Shown: positions 1 to 8,204 of the stretch, piece after piece
How positions within the stretch are numbered: position 1 is the first letter of the stretch
Layout: each line of letters opens with the position of its first letter
Source of the DNA: Muribaculaceae bacterium
GTDB lineage: Bacteria; Bacteroidota; Bacteroidia; Bacteroidales; Muribaculaceae
Length of the DNA: 35,411 nt
Direction of reading: 5' to 3'
Assembly (NCBI GenBank): GCA_017621845.1
Contig: JAGASI010000064.1
Span: 1-35,411, forward strand
Notes under the pieces: model-generated
Seen by the model: the letters and a program-made list of their open reading frames with translations, nothing else
What the model was told of the DNA's origin: nothing
Database searches by the model: none
Program-made: the position numbers and the translations under genes

Positions 1-370
1 TAATGCCTTTGATACGTTTGTTGCCATCTATTCCTTTTTGCGATTGCGGCAAACCGCACCTTGAGCTTTGACTATCAATTATTGCCACGTGAGGATTACG
101 GCGTTGTTTTCCTTTGAGCCGTTCCCTGCGGTCACTGAGCAATTTTTTGAGAATTCTGCTGAACCAACTGCTTTCACTTATGCCCCTGAAATAGTGGTAA
201 ACGCTTTTCCATTTTCCATAACGCAATGGCAACATTCGCCATTGATTCCCACTCTTCAATATGAATATCACACCTTGCAATTTCTTGATATTAAGTCTGA
301 TGTCATATTATTTGCAATAATTTTTAAGCCATCTCTTTTGCCTGGAGTTAAGAAGAGAGTATGATTTCAT
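1..370 (-). mobile_element. IS5-family transposase, 5' part, interrupted by an in-frame stop
   Basis: Reading the minus strand from an ATG at 370 gives about 20 codons (start MKSYSLLNSRQ), a TAA stop at 310-308, then an open frame to the window edge. The frame after the stop carries typical IS5/IS427-group segments: SGNQWRMLP, YGKWKSVYHYF, a basic SDRRERLKGKQRR stretch, the first DDE aspartate in AIIDSQS, and GIDGNKRIKG at the edge. The rest of the DDE domain lies outside the window. The stop near codon 21 suggests a decayed copy, unless translation starts downstream or is recoded. The word GAGCCTGTCCCA on the minus strand at about 528-540 could be the terminal inverted repeat, but the other end cannot be seen. 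The plus-strand open frame over 68-364 is only the antisense shadow of this gene. Confidence 0.75.
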
Positions 371-552
371 AAATAAATAACGCACTGACGCAAAGAATAT
401 TACCTTCGCCTTCGCATCTATCGGGTGCTTTTTGGTGTTCGTTTCGGTTACGTGGCTACGGCCACGCGCCCTCAACTCACGCCAAAAATCCCTCCGAGAT
501 ATGCGACCTCAGCGTTAACATATATCATGGGACAGGCTCTAAGAGTAAGATT
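371..552. other. Intergenic region between transposase and nfnB, with a hairpin
   Basis: No gene is visible in these 182 bases. A perfect 6-bp hairpin (CGTGGC, loop TACG, GCCACG) lies at 451-466; read on the plus strand it closes as C(UACG)G, a UNCG-type stable tetraloop. No T-run follows on either strand, so it is not a classical terminator. The region may be the 5' end of the insertion element, because a candidate terminal repeat lies at 528-540, close to the end of nfnB. Confidence 0.4.
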
Positions 553-2013
553 TCAACTTAGAGCCCGGTGCATAGCCTCAGCGGCATGGCGACCGTCACC
601 CATTGCCAGGATTACGGTAGCTCCACCACGCACGATATCCCCTCCGGCATATAAGGTCGCTATCGAGGATTGCAGATCATCGTTTACTTCGATAGTTCCA
701 CGCTTGGAGACATTAAGTCCCGATATTGAATTGGGTACTATCGGATTGGGCGACACCCCTATTGACACAATCACCTCGTCGACCGGCACCTCGACAATTG
801 CGCCGGGAACAGGTTGGGGACTGCGGCGTCCCGAAGCATCCGGCTCGCCCAACTCCATCTTCTGAAGCAACATGGACGTTACCTCACCGCGCTCATTACC
901 ACGGTAAGCCACGGGATTATGGAGTGTCATGAACTCCACACCCTCCTGTGTGGCATGATGTATTTCTTCGGCACGTGCAGGCATTTCTTCTTTACCTCGA
1001 CGATACACAATTATAGCTCGTTCAGCCCCCATTCTCAAGGCTGTGCGTACAGAGTCCATCGCCGTATTACCACCACCGATGACTGCCACCACCTTACCAC
1101 GACGCACCGGAGTTGCATAACCCGGACGCCCGGCGCCCATAAGGTTGACACGAGTCAGGAACTCATTGGATGACATAACTCCAATAAGATTTTCACCTTC
1201 GATACCCATAAATCGTGGCAATCCGGCTCCGGATGCCACGAATACGCCGACATATCCGTCCTCGACCAGTTGGTCATAACTGATGGTCTTACCTATCACT
1301 ACATCCTTGACAAAGGTCACTCCGGACTCTTCAAGCATTTCAATCTCGCGATCCACAATATCATTAGGGAGACGAAACTCGGGTATGCCATATTTCAACA
1401 CACCACCAATCTGATGCAATGCCTCAAAAACAGTGACTTGATAACCTCGGGCAATCATTGAACCGGCAAACGAAAGTCCGGCCGGCCCCGACCCTACCAC
1501 TGCAATTTTTTTACCATTGGAGGGAGCTTTCTCCACCTCCACCTTGGAAGCATGGTCAGCGGCATAACGCTCGAGCCATCCTATACCCACCGGAGCGCGG
1601 TGCATCTTGTTATATATACATTTGCTCTCACACTGACGCTCCTGGGGACACACGCGACCACACACCGCCGGTAATGCGCTGGTGAGTCTTAGCACCCTTG
1701 ACGCCCCATTAATGTCGCCACGTTGTATATTCTTGACAAACGAGGGTATATCTATCCCCACAGGACACCCCGTGACACATCCCGGATTAGGACAGTCGAG
1801 ACATCGTGTAGCCTCTCCAAGAGCCTGTTCAAGAGTCAACCCCTGAGCCACTTCTTCGTTACATGTAACACGGTAGGCGGGGTCAAGCTCATTCATTGTT
1901 GCACGCGGCAATGCCGTGCGCTGTGCTGCCGGCATTGCATCTCTCAGCTCCCGGCGCCATGTTGCATCACGTGATGTCAACTCGCTTATATCTCGCTTTT
2001 TATCTAATTCCAT
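553..2013 (-). CDS. nfnB: NfnB-type NADPH-binding flavoprotein, GltD-like iron-sulfur subunit
   Basis: This 486-residue protein has the glutamate-synthase small-subunit architecture. An N-terminal iron-sulfur region has Cys 71, 74, 79, 83 (CLDCPNPGCVTGC) and a second set near 118, 122, 128, 132. A first dinucleotide fold has GSGPAG at about 174-179 (FAD), a second has GGGNTAMD at about 313-320 (NADPH), and a C-terminal FAD segment has AGGDIVRGG. Such proteins are often annotated as glutamate synthase small subunit (gltD), but no large subunit is adjacent. Instead the gene sits 2 nt downstream of an NfnA-like subunit, which points to NADH-dependent reduced ferredoxin:NADP+ oxidoreductase (electron-bifurcating transhydrogenase) or the related sulfide dehydrogenase SudA. 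The assignment as Nfn is by family and context; the cofactor content is inferred. Confidence 0.82.
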   Translation of the reverse strand: MELDKKRDISELTSRDATWRRELRDAMPAAQRTALPRATMNELDPAYRVTCNEEVAQGLTLEQALGEATRCLDCPNPGCVTGCPVGIDIPSFVKNIQRGDINGASRVLRLTSALPAVCGRVCPQERQCESKCIYNKMHRAPVGIGWLERYAADHASKVEVEKAPSNGKKIAVVGSGPAGLSFAGSMIARGYQVTVFEALHQIGGVLKYGIPEFRLPNDIVDREIEMLEESGVTFVKDVVIGKTISYDQLVEDGYVGVFVASGAGLPRFMGIEGENLIGVMSSNEFLTRVNLMGAGRPGYATPVRRGKVVAVIGGGNTAMDSVRTALRMGAERAIIVYRRGKEEMPARAEEIHHATQEGVEFMTLHNPVAYRGNERGEVTSMLLQKMELGEPDASGRRSPQPVPGAIVEVPVDEVIVSIGVSPNPIVPNSISGLNVSKRGTIEVNDDLQSSIATLYAGGDIVRGGATVILAMGDGRHAAEAMHRALS

Positions 2014-2015
2014 AG

Positions 2016-2813
2016 TTATTGATTTTTAGGAGCATCATAAGCTCTCATACGCGAGAGCATCTGATCAAAATCTACCTCATGGGCGTCAAACTCGGGTCCG
2101 TCGACACACACAAACTTGGTTTTGCCTCCAACAGTCACACGACAAGCGCCACACATTCCGGTACCGTCAACCATGATAGTGTTTAACGAACATACTGTGG
2201 GTATTTCATACTTCTTGGTCAATAGTGACACAAATTTCATCATCACCGCCGGACCTATGGTTACTACCATATTGACCTTCTCGCGATTTATCACTGTCTC
2301 TATGCCATTGGTCACAAGTCCCTTGGTACCGGCCGAACCGTCATCTGTCATGATGACCACCTCATCGGAATACTCCGCAACCTGATCTTGAAGAATAATG
2401 AGATCTTTATTTCGGGCCGCCAATATACTTATAACCTTATTCCCGGCTTCTTTCATCGCCTTGATAATAGGCAACATAGGAGCCACGCCAACACCACCGC
2501 CGGCACATATCACCGTGCCATATTTTTCAATATGGGTAGCGTGGCCCAACGGACCCACCACATCGGTAAAACTATCTCCAACCTCGAGGGCACAAATCTC
2601 TCGGGTGCTGAAGCCCACAGCCTGTACCACAAGTGTAATAGTACCACGCCGGACATCGGCATCGGCTATTGTCAATGGAATACGCTCACCTTTATCTCCA
2701 AGGCGCACAATCACAAAGTGGCCCGCACGACGCGACTTGGCAATCATCGGTGCCTCAACCTCGAGGCGTACTACCTTGGGGCTGAAATATTCTTTTTCTA
2801 CTATCTCAAACAT
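2016..2813 (-). CDS. nfnA: NfnA-type FAD/[2Fe-2S] subunit (ferredoxin-NADP reductase fold)
   Basis: This 265-residue protein belongs to the family containing NfnA, SudB and dihydroorotate dehydrogenase electron-transfer subunit PyrK. The N-terminal half is an FAD-binding barrel (RIPLTIA near 45-51, then VQAVGFST), followed by an NAD-binding motif CAGGGVGVAP at about 103-112. The C-terminal segment has Asp216 and Cys 221, 224 and 236 (DGTGMCGACRV and FVCVDGP), matching the D/C/C/C ligand pattern of the NfnA [2Fe-2S] cluster. It is the first gene of the operon; nfnB follows after 2 nt, so the two are almost surely co-translated. No pyrD is adjacent, which argues against a PyrK role. A TAATTTTG promoter element precedes it. 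The complex would be cytoplasmic and exchange electrons among NADH, ferredoxin and NADP+. Confidence 0.82.
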   Translation of the reverse strand: MFEIVEKEYFSPKVVRLEVEAPMIAKSRRAGHFVIVRLGDKGERIPLTIADADVRRGTITLVVQAVGFSTREICALEVGDSFTDVVGPLGHATHIEKYGTVICAGGGVGVAPMLPIIKAMKEAGNKVISILAARNKDLIILQDQVAEYSDEVVIMTDDGSAGTKGLVTNGIETVINREKVNMVVTIGPAVMMKFVSLLTKKYEIPTVCSLNTIMVDGTGMCGACRVTVGGKTKFVCVDGPEFDAHEVDFDQMLSRMRAYDAPKNQ

Positions 2814-2832
2814 TTCGATATTTTTTGCACGG

Positions 2833-2840
2833 CAAAATTA
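2833..2840 (-). promoter_or_regulatory. Bacteroidetes -7 element for nfnAB
   Basis: The minus strand reads TAATTTTG, matching TAnnTTTG, about 20 nt upstream of the nfnA ATG. The -33 position has no clear TTTG, so this is a partial promoter match. Confidence 0.45.
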
Positions 2841-2865
2841 CACTTTTTAGTTGAGTCAAGAAAAT

Positions 2866-4044
2866 TCATTTTAGGCTCAACCTCTCGGCAAGGATTTTAT
2901 CGTAATAGTCATATAACCCTTGGCGCACAATTTCGGTAGACCATTTACTTATAATATGTTCGCGCGCGCGAGATGCCATCAGAACACGTTTCTTGCCGTT
3001 GTCAGTCAACTCCAGCATGGCGCCGAGCAACGCCTCGCTGTCGCGTGGCTTTATTATCATGCCATTATACTCGTTTTCAATAATCTCACGCGACCCGTTG
3101 ATATCGGTGACAATCGCCGGCAGTCCCATCGCGCCGGCCTCAAGTACCACATTTGGAAAGCCTTCTCGATAAGACGGAAACGCCAACACATCGGCCGACA
3201 ACAACCATGGCCTGACATCCTCCTGACGTCCCACAACCTCAATCCCATCATCGTTGGCCATCTTCTCGAGGGTATCGGTGGACAATGGGTCAAGATCTGG
3301 CTCCTGCTGTCCCACCAGTACCAGTCGTGTCTCGGGACGCATCTTGTGGAGTCGGCCAAATGCCTCTACCAATTCGTTGATACCCTTGTCTCCCACCAGC
3401 CGGCCAACAAATATAAATGTCACCTTATCATGATGCTTAAGTGGCTCGGCAACTTGGATGACATCTGCCCGCCCCGGATCATAATGTCGTTTATCAATGC
3501 CACGAACATTTCCGTTTGCAATGATTGTCAAATCTTTACGTGTTATTCCTTGCCTCACCATATCATCGCGCACACCTCGACCCTCGGGGTTAAGATGGGT
3601 GGCACAACTACACAATATCCTATCGGTAATAATCAATATACGACGTTTAAATCCTTTTGTCGTCGGCCATATCAGACCGGTGAATGTATGCACTCTCACA
3701 GGCACACCGGCCATACGGGCAGCCATCATACTCAGCAACCCGGCTTTTGGAGTCATCGAATGTACCATATCGGGGCGCTCCTTCTTAAACAACCGCCATA
3801 ACCGCCAAAGGGATTTCAAATCTTTGAAAGGGGATATATGACGCTCCATAGCCACCGCTCTCACCTCAACGCCTTCTCGCTCGCCAAGCGCTTTGAGTCG
3901 ATCGCCGGGCGAAGACACTGCCACTACTTCATACTTCTCTGATAACGCTTTTAATACACCGTTACAGAATGTATATAACGATGCCGGGACAGTTGACACC
4001 CTGACTATCTTAAGTTTTTTCCGAGTGGTGTTATTATATTTCAT
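2866..4044 (-). CDS. Glycosyltransferase family 4 (GT-B)
   Basis: A 392-residue retaining glycosyltransferase. The N-terminal acceptor domain starts with a Rossmann strand (KIVRVSTVPAS) and contains HSMTPKAGLL, typical of polysaccharide GT4 enzymes. The donor domain has FVGRLVGDKG at about 212-221 and the EX7E-type signature EGFPNVVLE with Glu294 and Glu302. No signal peptide or transmembrane segment is seen, so it should work at the cytoplasmic face of the inner membrane, transferring a sugar from a nucleotide donor to a lipid-linked glycan. Donor and acceptor cannot be told from sequence. It is a single gene: the 52 nt to nfnA contain that gene's own promoter. Its link to the nonulosonate genes further right is only by function and window, not by operon. 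Confidence 0.85.
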   Translation of the reverse strand: MKYNNTTRKKLKIVRVSTVPASLYTFCNGVLKALSEKYEVVAVSSPGDRLKALGEREGVEVRAVAMERHISPFKDLKSLWRLWRLFKKERPDMVHSMTPKAGLLSMMAARMAGVPVRVHTFTGLIWPTTKGFKRRILIITDRILCSCATHLNPEGRGVRDDMVRQGITRKDLTIIANGNVRGIDKRHYDPGRADVIQVAEPLKHHDKVTFIFVGRLVGDKGINELVEAFGRLHKMRPETRLVLVGQQEPDLDPLSTDTLEKMANDDGIEVVGRQEDVRPWLLSADVLAFPSYREGFPNVVLEAGAMGLPAIVTDINGSREIIENEYNGMIIKPRDSEALLGAMLELTDNGKKRVLMASRAREHIISKWSTEIVRQGLYDYYDKILAERLSLK

Positions 4045-4075
4045 GCTTTTCCAACTACTTAAGTTATCTCATCAA

Positions 4076-4083
4076 CAAAATTA
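4076..4083 (-). promoter_or_regulatory. Bacteroidetes -7 element for the GT4 gene
   Basis: The minus strand reads TAATTTTG, about 31 nt upstream of the ATG at 4044. No convincing -33 TTTG is found at 19-21 nt spacing. Confidence 0.4.
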
Positions 4084-4340
4084 TAAAATTTTTATAACAA
4101 GCCCATAATTGATTGCAATTTTAGAGTGTGTTTCAGTGGTTGTTTTAAAACTCATCTCCGGTTAAGACACCACGCTGACTACAAGACACTCCTGAATTAT
4201 TACTATTAATTTTTTCTTTTTTTAAAACCTTATTACTTCCATCATTGTTAGATAGATACAAAACTGCAAAAACATTAACACTCATACAGAGTTTAAAATA
4301 AAGCAAATTAACGTTTTAACATAATTTTATTTAAAAAATT

Positions 4341-4370
4341 TTTACAGTTAACATTATAGCTATACCTTTG
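4341..4370 (+). promoter_or_regulatory. Promoter of the ompA-like gene
   Basis: A perfect -7 element TACCTTTG lies at 4363-4370 with a weaker -33 element TTTA at 4341-4344 (18-nt spacing). The predicted start is near 4377, giving a leader of about 28 nt before the ATG at 4405. The same TACCTTTG is used ahead of the acyltransferase gene. Confidence 0.65.
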
Positions 4371-4404
4371 TCCACAGATTTTTAAACGTTATCAACAATT
4401 AATA

Positions 4405-5544
4405 ATGAAAAAGACTATTATTTTAGCTACACTGGCACTGGGTGCCATGTCAGCCTCAGCTCAAGGTCTTGAGCAACCTAAGTTCTTTGACAATTGGTCA
4501 ATAGGTCTTGACGGCGGTGTTACAACCCCCTTGACCCACCACGCTTTCTTTGGTTCAATGCGTGGCTTGGTTGGCCTCCATGTTGACAAACAGATTACTC
4601 CCGCATTTAAACTTGGCGTAGAAGGTCAATTTGGCGTAAATACTTCAAGCTGGAAAAATCGCACACACAGCACCACAGCCTTTGATGACTCTTATGTTGG
4701 AACATACGGCGCTGTTGACCTGATGAACTTCTTCGGCGGATACAAAGAAGAAGGATATCCATTCTCTATTGAGGCTGTAGCCGGTGCAGGATGGGGTCAC
4801 ACATACGTCAACGAAGGCAACGGCAAGGATAACAACTTCTTTGCTACCAAAGCCGGTCTTAACTTCAACTTCAATGTAAGCAAGAAACTCACCATCGCCA
4901 TCAAGCCCTACGTGCTCTGGAACATGACCGGCGCTCCCCAAGCCGCTCAGACATCTTGCAGCTACAACGCCAACCGCGCCACATTCAACCTCCAGGCCGG
5001 TCTTACATACCACTTCGGCGAAGGCTTCAAGACTGTTCGTCCCTACAATCAGGCCGAAATTGACGCTCTCAACGGTCAGATCAACGACCTTCGCTCTCAG
5101 CTCGACGCTTGCAACGCCAACGCCAACGCTTGGCAGAACAAAGCCGAAGGACTTGCAAACGAGCTCGCTGCCTGCATGAACCGCAAACCCGAAGTTGTTA
5201 AAGAAGTAAGCAACAACCTCAACTCTGTACGATTTGTATTCTTCCGCATCGGTTCTGCCGTCATCACCGCCGACCAAATGCCAAACGTCGAAATGATTGC
5301 TTCTTACCTCAAGAACCACAAAGACTCTAAGGTAGTTGTCAAGGGCTATGCTTCTCAGGACGGCAACCTCGACTTCAACGTCAAGCTCGCCAAAAACCGT
5401 GCCGAGGCTGTTAAGAACGCCCTCGTCAAGAAATACAAAATCGCCGCTGACCGCATCACCGCTGAAGGCGAAGGCATCGGACACATGTTCACCGAAGAGT
5501 CTTGGAACCGCGTTTCTATCTGCACTATTGAGGACGCCAAATAA
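4405..5544 (+). CDS. OmpA-family outer membrane protein
   Basis: A 379-residue protein. A signal peptide (MKKTIILATLALGAMSASA, cleavage likely before QGLEQ) is followed by an outer-membrane beta-barrel with many aromatic alternating strands to about residue 210, ending THYHF-like before a short coiled-coil linker (about 215-265, EIDALNGQINDLRSQLDA and related). A C-terminal OmpA domain spans about 270-379 and would bind peptidoglycan. Within it the canonical GHTD motif reads GYASQDG, so the usual aspartate is replaced by Ser, while the conserved Arg in LAKNRAEAV is kept. It has its own promoter and a strong terminator, so it is monocistronic and probably highly expressed. Codons are biased to TTC/AAC/CTC as in abundant proteins. 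It probably anchors the outer membrane to the cell wall. Confidence 0.9.
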   Translation: MKKTIILATLALGAMSASAQGLEQPKFFDNWSIGLDGGVTTPLTHHAFFGSMRGLVGLHVDKQITPAFKLGVEGQFGVNTSSWKNRTHSTTAFDDSYVGTYGAVDLMNFFGGYKEEGYPFSIEAVAGAGWGHTYVNEGNGKDNNFFATKAGLNFNFNVSKKLTIAIKPYVLWNMTGAPQAAQTSCSYNANRATFNLQAGLTYHFGEGFKTVRPYNQAEIDALNGQINDLRSQLDACNANANAWQNKAEGLANELAACMNRKPEVVKEVSNNLNSVRFVFFRIGSAVITADQMPNVEMIASYLKNHKDSKVVVKGYASQDGNLDFNVKLAKNRAEAVKNALVKKYKIAADRITAEGEGIGHMFTEESWNRVSICTIEDAK

Positions 5545-5579
5545 ACAAGACCCAAATAGCGACTAACATAAAACACACT

Positions 5580-5624
5580 AAATAGCGAGGTCGGCTTCCA
5601 TCTGGAAGCCGACCTCTATTTATT
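5580..5624 (+). terminator. Strong intrinsic terminator after the ompA-like gene
   Basis: A 14-bp perfect stem (left arm 5587-5600, right arm 5603-5616) with a 2-nt apical gap (effective tetraloop) is flanked by A-rich and T-rich tails (AAATAG before, CTATTTATT after). The symmetry of the tails means it could also work on the minus strand. Confidence 0.9.
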
Positions 5625-5680
5625 CCCATCTGTCTCAGCACTAACATCCGCGGGCTGACCTTAATAGCTATAGATTTACA

Positions 5681-5712
5681 CTTGCTCATTTAGTTGACTT
5701 TAGCTAATTTTG
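5681..5712 (+). promoter_or_regulatory. Promoter of the secreted glycosidase gene
   Basis: The -7 element TAATTTTG lies at 5705-5712, and CTTG at 5681-5684 is a one-mismatch -33 element at 20-nt spacing. The predicted leader is about 60 nt before the ATG at 5778. Confidence 0.55.
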
Positions 5713-5777
5713 CACTATAATTCAAGTCCATGACTTAAATACAGCATGACTATCAACCATCATCATCAATTCAACTC

Positions 5778-8090
5778 ATGAAAACATTCAAAATTCTGCT
5801 CAGCACCATTTTGACCTCAATGCTTGGCTTCACCTCTCTTGCCAACCCCCAACAACCTATCGTCACCACCTCGGCTTACACTTGGCATGGCGACACAATC
5901 ATTCAAGGCCAATTCCGAGCATGGGCTCCTACCGACACCTCGATTATATCGACCTACAGCGCACAGCCCGGCTATTTCATGCCTATCGACAAGTCTTGGA
6001 CCAAAAAAAACGACCTCTCGCCTTATCCGATTCTCCACACCAACAACCGACTTCACACTGCCATCTACAACATGGGCCTCGATGAAATGATTAACAACAT
6101 CGAGCCCGACACAACCCTGCGCACCGGCAAAGAATGGGCCGGTGTCTGGACCCGCGACGTCAGCTACTCGATACTACTGTCCATGGCCTACCTACAACCC
6201 CAGGCAGCCATGATTTCTCTTCGCCACAAAGTCAACGCCCAAGGCCAAATTATCCAAGACACCGGTAGTGGAGGCGCATGGCCTGTCAGTTCTGACCGAC
6301 TCGTCTGGGCTCTTGCCGCTTACGAGATATACAAGGTTACCGGAGACCGACAATGGCTCAAATACATATACCCGATAATCCGCGACTCATTTGAACGCGA
6401 CTTTCGCGTCACATATACCCCTGACAACCTCGTCAAGGGCGAGACCTCTTTTATCGATTGGCGCGAACAGAGCTATCCCCGGTGGATGCAGACCGCCGAC
6501 ATATATAACTCCGAAGCCATGAGCACCAACATCGTACACGCCGCCGGCCTCAATATACTCTCCAAAATAGCCAGCGAACTCGGCGACAAAACGGCTGCAC
6601 AAAAATATGCCGGCCAAGCCACCAAGCTCACCAAAGCCATCAACGACAACTTCTGGATGAACAACGAGGGATATTATGCCATGTACCGCTATGGACGCGA
6701 CAACAATATACTCAATCCTCGTGCCGAAACCCTCGGTGAGTCTCTCGCCATACTCTATGATGTAGCTGACAGTACACGTGCAGCCTCAATTACATCCAAT
6801 GTCCCCGTCACCCCGTATGGCCCCGGTATCTTCTTTCCTCAGATTGCCGACATGCGCCCCTACCATAACAACGCCCTTTGGCCCTTTGTCGCTTCATTCT
6901 GGGCTTTAGCTAATGCCAAAGCAGGAAACGCCCAAGGAACACTCCAGGCCATCGGCTCGGTATTCCGCCCTGCAGCATTGTTTGCTACCAATAAAGAAAA
7001 TTTTGTACTCGACAACGGCGATATCGCCACCGAGCTAAACTCGTCCAACATGCTATGGTCTCTGGCCGGTAACCTCGGCATCACCTACCGCATCTTATTC
7101 GGCATCCAATTTGAACCTGACGGCATCAGATTTGCTCCATTCGTCCCTAAAGAAATGGCCGCCGAACGTTCCCTCACCAACTTTAAATATCGTGGCGCCG
7201 ACCTCTCAATCACCGTCCAAGGTTATGGCAACAAGATTGCTTCCATGACAATCAACGGCAAGACTGCCAAGGAAAACTTCCTACCCGCCAAAAAACTCAA
7301 GGGCCATCAAGACATCATTATCACCATGGCCAACAATGACATCCCCGAGATGAAAGTCAACAACATCAACAACATCAAGGCTCCTCTGACTCCCATAACC
7401 CGATGGGAACATGACCCAATCCTTGCTGTCACCGGTGTCCCTTATAACAACACCATCGTCTGGAACCCCGTGGAATATGCTACCGGCTACTATGTCCTGC
7501 GCAACGGTCGTGTCGTTGCCCACACCAATGCCACAAGCTACCAGGCAACAATTCCAGGTGAATACATGGTCATGTCTATCAACTCCGACGGGATAACATC
7601 ATTTGCCTCTGAGCCACTATCCAACACTTGGATGACAACTGTCGAAATGCCCGGCGAAACGACCAAGGCCGTGTCTGACGAGATATCTTATCCAATCCCT
7701 GAATTGTTTAGCGGTTGGCACGGCAACGGTTTTGTCGAGACCGACCATAAGTCAGACCCCATAGCTCTCAAGATAAATATCCCCGAAGACGGCAAATATG
7801 CAATATACACCGTATATGCCAACGGTAACGGTCCGGTCAATACCGAGAATAAATGCGCTGTCCGCTCTCTGTCAATCGACGGCAACGATGTCGGCACCCT
7901 CGTCATGCCCCACCGCGGCGTCAGCAACTGGAGCGACTGGGGTAACTCCAACCACGTGGTCACATACCTCAAACAAGGACAACACACTCTATCCATTTCG
8001 CTTGAAGACCACGACGAGAACATGAACCTACACACCAACCATGCTCTAATTGACCGAATTGTAATCCAACAGGTAGGACACGCCTACTAA
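5778..8090 (+). CDS. Secreted (alpha/alpha)6-barrel glycoside hydrolase with C-terminal beta domains
   Basis: A 770-residue protein with a signal peptide (cleavage near residue 22). Residues about 85-500 look like a six-hairpin glycosidase: GVWTRD at 122-127 supplies the typical WxRD motif, GGAWPVSSDRLVW and RAETLGESLA follow, and PYHNNALWPFVASFWA resembles the late barrel helices of this superfamily. Residues about 540-625 look fibronectin-III-like (tight Tyr/Asn-rich strands, YYVLRNGRVVA). Residues about 660-770 resemble a galactose-binding/CBM fold (GKYAIYTVYANG, HTLSISLEDH). I cannot assign a GH family; GH63-, GH133- and rhamnosidase-like relatives all share this barrel. It has its own promoter. 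The site of action is probably the periplasm, since there is no lipobox. No SusC/SusD pair is adjacent, so the substrate is unknown. Confidence 0.75.
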   Translation: MKTFKILLSTILTSMLGFTSLANPQQPIVTTSAYTWHGDTIIQGQFRAWAPTDTSIISTYSAQPGYFMPIDKSWTKKNDLSPYPILHTNNRLHTAIYNMGLDEMINNIEPDTTLRTGKEWAGVWTRDVSYSILLSMAYLQPQAAMISLRHKVNAQGQIIQDTGSGGAWPVSSDRLVWALAAYEIYKVTGDRQWLKYIYPIIRDSFERDFRVTYTPDNLVKGETSFIDWREQSYPRWMQTADIYNSEAMSTNIVHAAGLNILSKIASELGDKTAAQKYAGQATKLTKAINDNFWMNNEGYYAMYRYGRDNNILNPRAETLGESLAILYDVADSTRAASITSNVPVTPYGPGIFFPQIADMRPYHNNALWPFVASFWALANAKAGNAQGTLQAIGSVFRPAALFATNKENFVLDNGDIATELNSSNMLWSLAGNLGITYRILFGIQFEPDGIRFAPFVPKEMAAERSLTNFKYRGADLSITVQGYGNKIASMTINGKTAKENFLPAKKLKGHQDIIITMANNDIPEMKVNNINNIKAPLTPITRWEHDPILAVTGVPYNNTIVWNPVEYATGYYVLRNGRVVAHTNATSYQATIPGEYMVMSINSDGITSFASEPLSNTWMTTVEMPGETTKAVSDEISYPIPELFSGWHGNGFVETDHKSDPIALKINIPEDGKYAIYTVYANGNGPVNTENKCAVRSLSIDGNDVGTLVMPHRGVSNWSDWGNSNHVVTYLKQGQHTLSISLEDHDENMNLHTNHALIDRIVIQQVGHAY

Positions 8091-8204
8091 TTATAAGTGA
8101 CCGACAGTACCTACATATGACAAAGTACTGATACTCGACTTTAAACCTCGCGTAAATTCAATCGTCTAAACAATAATAACTCTACAAACAATACTAAAAC
8201 TACA

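Larger units (their letters stand above)
4045..4404. other. Divergent intergenic region between GT4 gene and ompA-like gene
   Basis: These 360 AT-rich bases hold no recognisable gene. They carry a minus-strand -7 element for the glycosyltransferase (4076-4083) and the ompA-like promoter (4341-4370). The stretch between, about 4100-4330, shows no hairpin or conserved RNA that I can recognise. Confidence 0.6.

Noticed and set aside
68..364. 98-codon plus-strand frame at the left edge as a small gene
   Set aside because: The opposite strand encodes clear IS5-family transposase motifs.
553..2013. Glutamate synthase small subunit (gltD) as the literal function
   Set aside because: No large subunit is adjacent and the partner gene is NfnA/SudB-like.
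2920..3801. 293-codon plus-strand frame over the glycosyltransferase
   Set aside because: Antisense shadow of the GT4 gene; no start signal and no recognisable protein.
4645..5484. Long minus-strand open frame (279 codons) inside the ompA-like gene
   Set aside because: It is the antisense of a strongly supported gene; the frame stays open because of GC-rich third positions, and its protein shows no domain.
8105..8130. CAGTAC/GTACTG inverted repeat as terminator of the glycosidase gene
   Set aside because: The stem is only 6 bp with a 14-nt loop and no T-run.
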